From Acidobacteriota bacterium (GTDB lineage: Bacteria; Acidobacteriota; Terriglobia; Bryobacterales; Bryobacteraceae), in NCBI GenBank assembly GCA_016213775.1, contig JACQZR010000309.1:1-64000 (forward strand): a stretch of 64,000 nt of DNA, written 5' to 3'. The notes beneath the pieces were generated by a model. That model was not told the origin of the DNA, did no database searches, and saw only the letters and a program-made list of their open reading frames with translations. This document shows, piece after piece, positions 8,808 through 17,032 of this stretch. The first letter of the stretch is position 1. Each line of letters starts with the position of its first letter. Made by a program: the position numbers and the translations under genes.

Positions 8808-11800
8808 ATGAGCTTCAGGCTTGCTGTCTGGGTGTGGATCGCTGCTCTGCTGCATGGGCAAGGGCAATATGGCTCGATGAACGGCACCGTGAAAGACACA
8901 ACCGGGGCAGTGGTGCCGGCGACGAAGGTGACGATCACGAATACCGAGACCGGCCAGGCCATCACTTCCATTACCGCGGCGGACGGTACCTACACCGTGC
9001 CGCAACTGCTGCCCGGCACCTACACTGTCGTCTTTGAGCAGGCGAGTTTCAAGAAGTCCACGGTTACCAATGTGAAGGTGGACATCAATCAAAACGTCGC
9101 AGTCGACGTCACCCTCGAAATCGGATCAACTACTGAGAGCGTCACGGTGAGCAGCCGGGCGCAAATGCTGGAAACCGTCAGCGGCTCAGTAGGTCATACG
9201 GTGGACAACAAGGAGATCAACGAACTGCCGCTGAATGGCCGCAACGTGTTCGACCTGGTGACGCTGACGCCCGGATCGTTCCGTTTAGGCGGCGAAGTTT
9301 CCATCGGTGGAGGCCGCACCAGCTCCGCGCTTGCCATGCTCGATGGAACCATGAACTCGCGCGGCGGTATCGCGGCGCAGGGCATCGAAATGAATCCACC
9401 AGTGGACAGCATGCAGGAGTTTCGTGTGGAGACCAACAGCTTCTCGGCGCAGTACGGCCGTTCGAACGCCGGTATTGTCAACGCGACGACCAAGAGCGGA
9501 TCAAATGAGTTTCACGGCACCATCTACGAGTTCCTCCGCAACGATAAGCTCGACTCGCGCGGCTGGAACGCGGACGCAAAAGCTCCGCTGCGCCGAAACC
9601 AGTTCGGCGGGACGATCGGTGGGCGCATCATCCGCAACAAGACGTTTTTCTTTTACAACGAGGATGTGTATCGCGAACGGCGTGGTGTCGTCCGCACGCG
9701 CACGGTTCCGCTGGCGGAATGGCGTACAGGCGATTTATCGAAGGTGACGCGGCAGGTGAACTCGCCAACAGGACCCACTGCGCAGCCGCTGGTGATCTAC
9801 GATCCCGGTACCGGGCAGAGGCAGCCCTTCGCGGACAACCGCATCCCAACGAGCCGGCTGGATCCCGTATCGCAGAAGGCGATCGCGCTGGTTCCACTGC
9901 CGAATCGCGCGCCGGACAATCCGATCACGCAGGGAGGCAACTGGCAGGAGAATTCGTCCACGCCCACTGATCGCAACAACCATACGGTTCGCATCGACCA
10001 TACATTGAGCGACAGTTGGAAGGTTTTTGGACGGCTGCTGCTGGCGGATCCGGACCGCAACGATGTCGGTGGCACGAAAGGGTTCGGCGTGGCAGATACC
10101 GATGCCATCAACATTAGCAACCGCCGCTTCAACATCGCCCTGAATGCCACTTACGTGGTTTCGCCGACGTTCTTCATCACGCTGCGAGCGGGTGCGAATC
10201 GTGCCTCCGTGTTGCGTGGCGGCGCCGGCGCGGGCGAGAACTGGCCGGAGAAACTCGGCGTCAAGGGTGTGGGGCCCGACACGTTCCCGCGTTTCAACAT
10301 GTCGAACGGGCTGGTGCCGACGGCGAACTTTGGGACTCCCGGCAATCAGAGCCGCCGCGCCGGGTTCACCACAACCGAATACCACGCCGACTTCGCCAAG
10401 CTCCGCGGAGCGCACAATTTCAAATTCGGCGGCGACTACATGCGCTTCAATGCAAACGAAGTGGCGCGCCAGTTTGCCTCCGGGCAGTTCGTGTTCAATA
10501 CGCGCTGGACAAACGGGCTGAACGCCAACGGCGCGACGATCGCGCAGACAGGCATGACGTTCGCCGATTTTCTGCTGGGCCGCCTGAACCAGGTGAACGC
10601 CGAAGTGAGCCAGGGCAACGGCCGGCGCAGCCAGTACTATGCGGCGTACGCAGAAGACTCATGGAAAGTGTCGCCACGGCTGACGCTGACATTCGGCATT
10701 CGCTACGAGGTGGAATCCCCGTTCATTGAAGTAGCGGGACGAATGAACAACTTCGATCCCAGCGTGGTGCATCCGCTCGCCGGCACGGGGGACATTCCGG
10801 CGGGGGTGCGTGGCGTGATCACGTTCCCGGGCCGCAACGGCTACGGCAGGCGGTTGATTGATTGGGACCCCAACAACATCTCGCCGCGATTTGGTTTCAA
10901 CTACCGGCACAACGCAAGCACGATCGTTCGCGGCGGCTTCGGCATCTTCTTCGGCAATCCGTTCGACCGCAACGCGATTCAGATTTCGGGACTTGGATTT
11001 GACGGAAACGGGACAGTGCGCGATCCTGTCCCGTTCACGCTGCAACAGGGGTTGCCCGCGAATGCGCTGGTGTTTCCCCCTGCTTCAGCGCTCACCTCTG
11101 CGTTTGGCGCGCGGGGCACGCAATTTGCGGTATCGCAAGTGCAATGGCTCGATCCGCATCGCAAGACGCAGTACAACGAGAACTTCAGTCTCACGATTCA
11201 GAAGCAGTGGCGCGAGCTGCTGTTCGAGCTCGGCTATATCGGAAACCTGGGGCGCAAGATCACATTCCCCAATATCAACCTCAACCACATCCCGCCCGAT
11301 CTGCTGCCACGCACTGAGATCCCTGTGCGCTTGCGGCGGCCGTATCCGCAGTTCGATTCCGACGCTCCGCAGATTCAGATCATCTCGCCCAACTGGGGCC
11401 TGTCGGCGTATCATGCATTCACCTTCAAATCGGAGAAGCGGTTCTCCAACGGGCTCGGGTGGATCGCCACGTACACATGGTCCAAATGGATTGACAATGT
11501 CATCTTCACTGGCGGCGACGATTCGACGTTCGGCGACATCGATCAGGTGCAGAACATCTACGATCTGCGCAATGAGCGGTCGCTGTCGACGAATCACATT
11601 CCACACCGGTCTGTTCTGTCGCCGGTGTATGAGCTGCCATTTGGAAAAGGGAAACGACTCCTGAACACAGGCGGACCGCTCAACTGGATTCTTGGCGGGT
11701 GGCAGATTTCCGGCATCATGACGCTGCAAACCGGCTCCCCATTCGGAGTGACGGTGGTGAACGGCCCGCGCGATATTCTGGGCGACAACTCGGACGGCAA

Positions 11801-12170
11801 GAACCTCCGGCCGAACCTCACGGGCAGCCTGGAACTGCCTAACGGGGCGAAAGGCACTCCGGCGGCGGGCCAGCGTGGGATACAGTGGTTCAACACCGCG
11901 GCCTTCACGGTCCCTGCGCGATTTACGCACGGCAATGCGGCGCGGACGGTGGCGCTTGGTCCCGGGATGGTCAACATCGATTCGGGAATCATGAAGAACT
12001 TCCGCATTCGCGAACGCTACCGCGTGCAGTTCCGTTGGGAGTCGTTCAACGCGTTCAATACCCCGGCCTTCAACATCCCGGGGAGTGACCTTGGCGGCGG
12101 CAGCTTCGGCATCTCCGGCGCCGGATCGTCGCACCGCGAGATGCAGTTCGCGCTCAAGTTCTACTACTAA
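8808..12170 (+). CDS. Oar-like TonB-dependent receptor with carboxypeptidase-regulatory-like domain
   Basis: A 1120-residue outer-membrane receptor. Start is the ATG after GGAGAGGA; the frame is open further upstream but without a signal peptide. A signal peptide (MSFRLAVWVWIAALLHG) precedes a carboxypeptidase-regulatory-like beta domain (GTVKDTTGAVVPATKVTITN, GTYTVPQLLPGTYTV). A plug-like segment (DNKEINELPLNGRNVFDLVTLTPG) and the long beta-barrel ending in FALKFYY follow. This is the acidobacterial expanded SusC/Oar-like family, probably importing plant or microbial polymers. The ligand is unknown. No SusD-like partner is present. Confidence 0.93.
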   Translation: MSFRLAVWVWIAALLHGQGQYGSMNGTVKDTTGAVVPATKVTITNTETGQAITSITAADGTYTVPQLLPGTYTVVFEQASFKKSTVTNVKVDINQNVAVDVTLEIGSTTESVTVSSRAQMLETVSGSVGHTVDNKEINELPLNGRNVFDLVTLTPGSFRLGGEVSIGGGRTSSALAMLDGTMNSRGGIAAQGIEMNPPVDSMQEFRVETNSFSAQYGRSNAGIVNATTKSGSNEFHGTIYEFLRNDKLDSRGWNADAKAPLRRNQFGGTIGGRIIRNKTFFFYNEDVYRERRGVVRTRTVPLAEWRTGDLSKVTRQVNSPTGPTAQPLVIYDPGTGQRQPFADNRIPTSRLDPVSQKAIALVPLPNRAPDNPITQGGNWQENSSTPTDRNNHTVRIDHTLSDSWKVFGRLLLADPDRNDVGGTKGFGVADTDAINISNRRFNIALNATYVVSPTFFITLRAGANRASVLRGGAGAGENWPEKLGVKGVGPDTFPRFNMSNGLVPTANFGTPGNQSRRAGFTTTEYHADFAKLRGAHNFKFGGDYMRFNANEVARQFASGQFVFNTRWTNGLNANGATIAQTGMTFADFLLGRLNQVNAEVSQGNGRRSQYYAAYAEDSWKVSPRLTLTFGIRYEVESPFIEVAGRMNNFDPSVVHPLAGTGDIPAGVRGVITFPGRNGYGRRLIDWDPNNISPRFGFNYRHNASTIVRGGFGIFFGNPFDRNAIQISGLGFDGNGTVRDPVPFTLQQGLPANALVFPPASALTSAFGARGTQFAVSQVQWLDPHRKTQYNENFSLTIQKQWRELLFELGYIGNLGRKITFPNINLNHIPPDLLPRTEIPVRLRRPYPQFDSDAPQIQIISPNWGLSAYHAFTFKSEKRFSNGLGWIATYTWSKWIDNVIFTGGDDSTFGDIDQVQNIYDLRNERSLSTNHIPHRSVLSPVYELPFGKGKRLLNTGGPLNWILGGWQISGIMTLQTGSPFGVTVVNGPRDILGDNSDGKNLRPNLTGSLELPNGAKGTPAAGQRGIQWFNTAAFTVPARFTHGNAARTVALGPGMVNIDSGIMKNFRIRERYRVQFRWESFNAFNTPAFNIPGSDLGGGSFGISGAGSSHREMQFALKFYY

Positions 12171-12255
12171 TGCGACCGTCCGCGCTATAGTAAAGACAGG
12201 TTCTCACCACGAAGTAACCAACCTTTTCCACTCCAGATCAGAGGGCGCTACCAGA

Positions 12256-13884
12256 TTGCTTGCAGTCAACAACGTTTCCATTCGCTATGGCTCACGTGTC
12301 CTGTTTGATGACGTGACCATTACTTTTCTCGCCGGCCGGCGGTATGCGATCACGGGTCCGAACGGCGCGGGCAAGTCCACTTTGATGAAGATCCTCGCCG
12401 GGGAGTTGGAGCCCGACAAGGGGTCGGTGACGCGGCCGAAAAAGATGGGCATCCTGCGGCAGGACCAGTTCGCTTTCGACCAGTACAAGGTTCTCGACAC
12501 GGTGATCATGGGCAACCACGCGCTGTGGAACGCACTCCAGGCGCGCGAGGAGTTGTACGCGAAAGACTACACCCATCTCACTGAAGAAGACGGCATGCGT
12601 CTGGGCGAACTCGAAGGCATCGTCGGCGAAGAGGACGGGTACACAGCCGAATCCGATGCGGCGATTCTGCTTGCCGGGCTGGACATTCCCGAGGAGTTGC
12701 ATCAGCGCAAGATGGGCGAGTTGCAGGGCGGCCAGAAGGTGCGCGTGCTGCTGGCTCAGGCGTTATTCGGAAGCCCCAACGTGTTGCTGCTGGACGAACC
12801 GACGAACCACCTTGACCTGGAATCCGTGCACTGGTTGCAGGATTACATGATCCACTATCCGGGCTGTCTAATCGTGATTTCGCACGACCGGCATTTCCTC
12901 AACGAGGTCTGCACGCACGTCGCTGATATCGACTACGAAACCGTGATCACCTACACCGGCGGTTACGACGATATGGTGCTGATGAAGACCAAGGTGCGCT
13001 CGCGTGTGGAAGCCGAGAATGCGCAGCGCGAGAAGAAGATCTCGCAGTTGAACGAGTTCATTGCGCGATTCGCGGCGGGCACGCGGTCGTCCCAGGTGAC
13101 GTCGCGCAAGAAGGAAGTGGAACGGCTGCAAACGTCCGAGCTGGCGAAATCGAATATTCAGCGGCCGTTCATCCGGTTTGACGTCGAGCGGCCCTCAGGC
13201 CGTCATCCGCTACAGTTCAAGGGACTGTCAAAGTCATACGCCGATAACGCGGTGATTCGGAATTTCACCGCCGATGTGAGCCGCGGCGAGAAGATCGCGA
13301 TCATTGGACGCAACGGCGCTGGTAAGACGACGCTGCTGCAATCGTTGCTCAGCAACGCGCCGGGCAAGTCGATCGGGGCGGCGCTTGGGTTCCCGGTGAA
13401 TGCGGGCACACTCACCTGGGGCCATGAGGTGGCGGTCGGCTATTTTTCGCAGGATCACAAGGAGTCGATCACTCCGGGGATGACGTTGCTCGAATGGCTG
13501 CACGGGTACAGTCCGATGTCGTCGCAGATCGACCTGCGCGGCGTGCTCGGCCAGATGTTGTTCAGCGGTGAGGATGCCCTCAAGCGCACGGAGAACCTGT
13601 CGGGAGGCGAGGCGGCGCGGCTGCTCTTCTGCCGGTTGATGCTCGAGAAACCGAACGTGCTGGTGCTGGACGAACCGACCAACCACCTGGACCTGGAGGC
13701 CATCAATTCGCTCAACATTGCGCTGCAGAAGTTCCCGGGGACGCTTCTCCTGGTGACGCACGATCACGATGTGATCGACGAGGTGGCGACGCGAATCTGG
13801 AATTTCTCGGGTGGCGAGATAGAGGATTTCAAGGGCCCGTACGAGGAGTTTCAGAACCGGGTGAGGGTGACAAGCCTGGCATAG
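12256..13884 (+). CDS. ybiT: ABC-F family ATPase, YbiT-like
   Basis: A 542-residue soluble protein with two ABC ATPase domains, of the ABC-F family acting on ribosomes. The first Walker A is GPNGAGKST with LRQDQFAFDQYKVLDTVIMG closely following the pattern of E. coli YbiT; the first signature is degenerate (LQGGQKVR). The second Walker A is GRNGAGKTT, and the second signature LSGGEAARLLF. Both Walker B motifs end in DEPTNHLDLE. The linker between them (QREKKISQLNEFIARFAAGTRSS) is the short arm-like linker. The start is TTG at 12256 after GAGGG. Confidence 0.9.
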   Translation: MLAVNNVSIRYGSRVLFDDVTITFLAGRRYAITGPNGAGKSTLMKILAGELEPDKGSVTRPKKMGILRQDQFAFDQYKVLDTVIMGNHALWNALQAREELYAKDYTHLTEEDGMRLGELEGIVGEEDGYTAESDAAILLAGLDIPEELHQRKMGELQGGQKVRVLLAQALFGSPNVLLLDEPTNHLDLESVHWLQDYMIHYPGCLIVISHDRHFLNEVCTHVADIDYETVITYTGGYDDMVLMKTKVRSRVEAENAQREKKISQLNEFIARFAAGTRSSQVTSRKKEVERLQTSELAKSNIQRPFIRFDVERPSGRHPLQFKGLSKSYADNAVIRNFTADVSRGEKIAIIGRNGAGKTTLLQSLLSNAPGKSIGAALGFPVNAGTLTWGHEVAVGYFSQDHKESITPGMTLLEWLHGYSPMSSQIDLRGVLGQMLFSGEDALKRTENLSGGEAARLLFCRLMLEKPNVLVLDEPTNHLDLEAINSLNIALQKFPGTLLLVTHDHDVIDEVATRIWNFSGGEIEDFKGPYEEFQNRVRVTSLA

Positions 13885-13915
13885 TACTGGCATAGTACAT
13901 GCTCTTAGTAGTTCC

Positions 13916-14287
13916 ATGCAGTCTATTCCTCACCCTTACTTGTGTTCGGACCTGGCAGTTTTGACCACCCAGAATCGATACGGCAATTCGCAGACCTTGA
14001 CTGCCAATCTGGAGGAAGTCGGAGAGTGGAGGTTCGTTGTCCTGACAGATACTCCATTGCTCCGCGGTGCGCAAGTCCGCGTGGAAACACGCGGTTGTCG
14101 CTTCGACGGGCGTGTAAAATCCTGGGATTATGAGCCCGTGCTGGGATACTTTACAGAAGTGCAACTGGATCCGGAATCGCGCTGGTCGAAGGAATGCTTC
14201 ACCCCACAACACTTGTTCGCCCTGTGGAGTCTGGGTTCTGCCTCTCGGTCCGGGATTGCTGCCTCCCGGTCCCGGACTGCAGCCTAG
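13916..14287 (+). CDS. small PilZ-like domain protein (tentative)
   Basis: A 123-residue protein. The core (PHPYLCSDLAVLTTQ, then ANLEEVGEWRFVVLTDTPLLRGAQVRVETRGCRFDGRVKSWDYEPVLGYFTEVQL) resembles short PilZ-like beta-barrels of Acidobacteriota, but the cyclic-di-GMP motifs RxxxR and D/NxSxxG are not clearly present. The C-terminus is Ser/Arg/Ala-rich and covers an imperfect tandem repeat in the DNA (14235-14280). An antisense frame over the same bases is less plausible. Function unknown. Confidence 0.5.
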   Translation: MQSIPHPYLCSDLAVLTTQNRYGNSQTLTANLEEVGEWRFVVLTDTPLLRGAQVRVETRGCRFDGRVKSWDYEPVLGYFTEVQLDPESRWSKECFTPQHLFALWSLGSASRSGIAASRSRTAA

Positions 14288-14396
14288 GACTTTCCCCTTA
14301 GGCAATCGCTCAGGTTACTGAGAAAAAACTCGCTGGTACTTTCTACCGGGCGGTACTAAGCGAAAACCGCAAGCCACCGGATCGATTCCGTCAGCC

Positions 14397-14963
14397 CTAG
14401 AGTTCGATCCACTCATACACGTCGGCCAATGCCAGCGAGACCCCAACGGAAGTGAGGTCGAGAGTTGCGTCCAGCCCTTGCGCATCCGTGAGGCTCCAGA
14501 TGCCGGTCTCGCCTTTGGTGTAGACCTCCAATATAGGGCGTCTGGTGGATACGAGCAGGTATTGCGCGAAAGACGGGATGCTGCGGTAGTGGCGGAACTT
14601 GTCACCCCGGTCCCAGGCTTCGGTGCTGGGCGAGAGGACTTCGACGATCAGTTTCGGGTTGAGCAGGGTGTCGAACTCTGCATCCAGAAGCTGTGCCTGC
14701 TCGCATGTGACAACGATGTCGGCGTAGCTGTACAAACCGGTGGCAGGTACATGTATTCGCATATCCGCGGTGAAGACACGGCACCTGCCTCGCGTCTGGG
14801 AGCTGAGTTCGCGAGTGAGGTTACTGGTCGCTTGAACGTGAGCCGTTGAGGCGCCGGCCATCGCGAATACCTCGCCGTGCACGTACTCACTCTTGAACTC
14901 CGCCTTGCGCTCCGCTTCGAGGTACTGTTCCGGTGTGAGGAAAGGCTGCGGTACTGTTGCCAT
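14397..14963 (-). CDS. Uma2-family endonuclease (DUF820)
   Basis: A 188-residue member of the Uma2 family, a PD-(D/E)XK nuclease-like fold very abundant in cyanobacteria and Acidobacteriota. It shows LTPEQYLEAERKAEFKSEYVHGEVFAMAG at the N-terminus, DIVVTCE in the middle and LIVEVLSPSTEAWDRGDKFRHYRSIPSFAQYLLV, where the E of IVEVLSPST and later residues form the putative metal site. It is a single gene. The biological role of Uma2 proteins is unsettled; some belong to mobile elements. Confidence 0.9.
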   Translation of the reverse strand: MATVPQPFLTPEQYLEAERKAEFKSEYVHGEVFAMAGASTAHVQATSNLTRELSSQTRGRCRVFTADMRIHVPATGLYSYADIVVTCEQAQLLDAEFDTLLNPKLIVEVLSPSTEAWDRGDKFRHYRSIPSFAQYLLVSTRRPILEVYTKGETGIWSLTDAQGLDATLDLTSVGVSLALADVYEWIEL

Positions 14964-15091
14964 GAGTGGATGGGCCTACTGCCAGTATACGCTCCCTACT
15001 GTGAGTGGACGCCTCTTTTCGGTGATCAAGCCGCGGCCGATCTGGCGTAGCGCACCAATCGACTGATTCAACAAATAGGTTCGCGGCCAAG

Positions 15092-15580
15092 CTACTTCTT
15101 CGCGCTCTTCCGCGCCGGATCGTCATCCGGATTCACGTAGATCGTGTCGAGTGGTCCGGCGCCATACACGTAGATGATCGTTTCACCTTTGGTCCACTCG
15201 AAGTGACGCACTCCTTTCGACATCCTCATGAAGGCTCCCGCCGTCATTGCATGGCCCTTGGTTTGATCGAACTTGTCGCCGAGCCCCATCACGAACGTTC
15301 CCTTGATCACCAGGACGCTCGCATCCATCGGGTGCCAGTGCGGCGGAATCCTATAACCCGATGGCATCTTCAGCGCGATCGAATATTGCGCGCCGGCCTT
15401 TGATGCATCGCCATCCAACACCGCCACCTGTGCTCCTGCAGGCAACGGTGGTCCCGCCGGTTGCCACTGAATCTGCCCCGGCGAAACGACGACATGACCC
15501 GTCTCCTCTTTGCCGGATAAAGCAAAGCAAACCAGTGTAGCCAAAGCCACTGCGAACACACTTCCGCTGTACGTTCTCAT
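15092..15580 (-). CDS. secreted cupin-domain protein
   Basis: A 162-residue exported protein with a signal peptide (MRTYSGSVFAVALATLVCFALSG) and a single cupin domain. The cupin motif 1 is YRIPPHWHPMDASVLVIKGTFVMGLG and motif 2 is GAFMRMSKGVRHFEWTKGETIIYVYG, with His residues placed as metal ligands. The domain resembles the ChrR-type/DUF4437 cupin proteins. It lies upstream of nothing recognisable and 28 bp downstream of the AHSA1 gene stop, possibly at the end of that operon. Confidence 0.8.
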   Translation of the reverse strand: MRTYSGSVFAVALATLVCFALSGKEETGHVVVSPGQIQWQPAGPPLPAGAQVAVLDGDASKAGAQYSIALKMPSGYRIPPHWHPMDASVLVIKGTFVMGLGDKFDQTKGHAMTAGAFMRMSKGVRHFEWTKGETIIYVYGAGPLDTIYVNPDDDPARKSAKK

Positions 15581-15608
15581 CGTGAACCCCTCCCTTTCAG
15601 AGGCAAAG

Positions 15609-16079
15609 TTATGTGGACCGCTCGGTCCACATGATCCGCTCGATCCGATCCCAGGCCGACATCCAACCGGAGCGGTGTTGCAGGCACAGCCCGATTTCCG
15701 GAAAATGCTTGTGCGTCAGCGACATCATCGTGGCGTCACCGTCGAGTCTGAATTCCACGGTCACTCTGGTCTCCGGCATCTGCTCGAATGCGTTCTCCCA
15801 TTTCCATGTGTAGGCCAGCCTCCCAGGTGGGCTGACTTCCAGAAACACGCCGGACGCGTATACCGGCCTGCCGCCATTTTGCCGGCGCATGCCGATTCGA
15901 AAGAAGCCGCCGACGCGCAAATCGACTTCGATTTCCGCCGGTAACCAGCCTTCGGGACACCACCACTGCTTCAACGCTTCCGGGTCGGTCCACGCCCGGA
16001 AGACTCTCTCCCGCGGCCCCTCGAACCGCCTTTCGAGCCGGAAGGCAATTGCTGTTCGCTCGAGGGTGGATTGCTGCAT
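15609..16079 (-). CDS. AHSA1/SRPBCC domain protein
   Basis: A 156-residue START-like (AHSA1) protein, typical partner of ArsR-type regulators. The pattern LERRFEGPRERVFRAWTDPEALKQWWCPEGW, then EVDLRVGGFFRIGMRRQ, then GVFLEVSPPGRLAYTW is characteristic. The ATG at 16079 sits after GAAGGAG; the longer open frame upstream is the shadow of the arsR gene. It overlaps the end of the ArsR gene by 109 bp, unusually long. The fold binds hydrophobic ligands or acts as a chaperone-like partner; ligand unknown. Confidence 0.87.
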   Translation of the reverse strand: MQQSTLERTAIAFRLERRFEGPRERVFRAWTDPEALKQWWCPEGWLPAEIEVDLRVGGFFRIGMRRQNGGRPVYASGVFLEVSPPGRLAYTWKWENAFEQMPETRVTVEFRLDGDATMMSLTHKHFPEIGLCLQHRSGWMSAWDRIERIMWTERST

Positions 16080-16420
16080 TCGTCCGTCTCCTTCTCCAGG
16101 TATTTCGCCAACGCGTCGAACTGTTTTTCCCAAAACAATCGTTGTTCTTCGATCCAGTCTCCGGCCTCGCACAACGGCTCGGTTCGCAACCGGCAATAAT
16201 GGACGCGGCCCTCCTTCCGGCGGGTGATCATTCCCGACCGTTCCAGAACCCGCAAGTGCTTCGAGATCGCAGGCGCGGACACCCGAAACGGCTCGCTCAA
16301 CGTGGTCACCGACGCCTCGCCCCGCGTCAACGCGGACAGCATTCCCCGGCGGATTGGATCCGACAACGCTCCAAACACTGCGTCCAACCGGTGTTTCCTC
16401 GATCGTGCCGGACCAGCCAT
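15971..16420 (-). CDS. ArsR-type winged-helix repressor
   Basis: A 149-residue ArsR/SmtB-family regulator. The wHTH is clear (DAVFGALSDPIRRGMLSALTRGEASVTTLSEPFRVSAPAISKHLRVLERSGMITRRKEGRVHYCRL). No metal-binding cysteine pair is present, so it belongs to the AHSA1-partner subgroup. It follows the globin gene with a TGATG start-stop overlap. About 35 C-terminal residues beyond the usual end are low-complexity and translated from within the AHSA1 gene, so the natural stop may have been lost. Probably autoregulates from the dyad at 16846-16862. Confidence 0.87.
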   Translation of the reverse strand: MAGPARSRKHRLDAVFGALSDPIRRGMLSALTRGEASVTTLSEPFRVSAPAISKHLRVLERSGMITRRKEGRVHYCRLRTEPLCEAGDWIEEQRLFWEKQFDALAKYLEKETDECSNPPSSEQQLPSGSKGGSRGRGRESSGRGPTRKR

Positions 16421-16821
16421 CAGTGCGTCGCCTTCCCATGGGTGGCAGTTTCAACCACGTCACTTTTGAAGCTCGCAGCCAGCGACAACACTTCCTCTTT
16501 CTCCTGTTCCGCGACCCCCAAATCGTTCAGAACCGCGATAGCGTGCTGAGCGAAGATGTTCCATTCGTCTTCGTTGATTCCCAAGCCTGTGTGCGAGGTC
16601 TTCATGTCGCGGCCGGAATAGTTCACGGGCCCGCCGGCGATCATGCACAGGAAATCGACGAGAAGCTGGCGGTCCTTCCGCATACTGTCGTCGCATTTGC
16701 CCCTCCAGTACACCGCCAGAGTGGGATCCTTGGTGAGACGTGATAACAGCTCATCGCAGAAGGCGGCGATCGCATCGTAGCCCCCGAGGCGGTAGTACAG
16801 CGCTCGATCCGGGTTCAGCAT
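16420..16821 (-). CDS. group I truncated hemoglobin
   Basis: A 133-residue globin of the trHbN group. It shows LYYRLGGYDAIAAFCDELLSRL, then VYWRGKCDD, then LLVDFLCMIAGGPVNYSGRDMKTSHTGLGINEDEW. H77 in MKTSHTGL is the expected proximal heme ligand. It is the first gene of a globin-ArsR-AHSA1 operon and starts 25-41 bases downstream of the dyad at 16846-16862. Group I truncated hemoglobins often detoxify NO or bind O2; the specific role here is inferred from family. Confidence 0.9.
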   Translation of the reverse strand: MLNPDRALYYRLGGYDAIAAFCDELLSRLTKDPTLAVYWRGKCDDSMRKDRQLLVDFLCMIAGGPVNYSGRDMKTSHTGLGINEDEWNIFAQHAIAVLNDLGVAEQEKEEVLSLAASFKSDVVETATHGKATH

Positions 16822-16845
16822 CCGAGTTTTCTCCTTCCATAACGC

Positions 16846-16862
16846 TTTACCATTTGGTTAAG
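16846..16862 (-). promoter_or_regulatory. candidate ArsR operator (ACC-N4-GGT dyad)
   Basis: On the minus strand the bases read TTAACCAAATGGTAAAG just ahead of the globin gene. The same core (TAACC, A or T, AATGGT) overlaps the start of the second ArsR gene at 28982. Two paralogous ArsR operons with the same dyad make this a credible operator. Confidence 0.55.
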
Positions 16863-16971
16863 TAATATTGAATCAAAACTCTGGCCGTGTCAAGAGGAAT
16901 TTTATGGCTGCAATACACACACCTTGCGCACACGCTTTCGTCTGAGCCTCCATTGCGCGCTCACACCGCCA

Positions 16972-17024
16972 TGACACAAACCTGACCTATCCCTGACCGG
17001 TATCGGAATCGCAAGACCTACAAT
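16972..17024 (+). promoter_or_regulatory. three 11-bp-spaced TGAC repeats plus -10-like TACAAT
   Basis: TGAC starts at 16972, 16983 and 16994, so the period is exactly 11 bp, typical of tandem sites for OmpR/PhoB-type regulators. A -10-like TACAAT lies at 17019-17024, just ahead of the kinase gene GTG at 17033, so its transcript may be nearly leaderless. The first 22 bases match the box at 22141 in about 17 positions. Confidence 0.6.
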
Positions 17025-17032
17025 ATGGATTC

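Noticed and set aside
13829-14305. A 158-residue minus-strand frame over the PilZ-like gene
   Set aside because: No domain; the plus-strand frame has a plausible protein core.
15609-16463. A 284-residue AHSA1 protein
   Set aside because: The extra N-terminal part is the antisense-frame shadow of the ArsR gene; GAAGGAG at 16079 marks the start.
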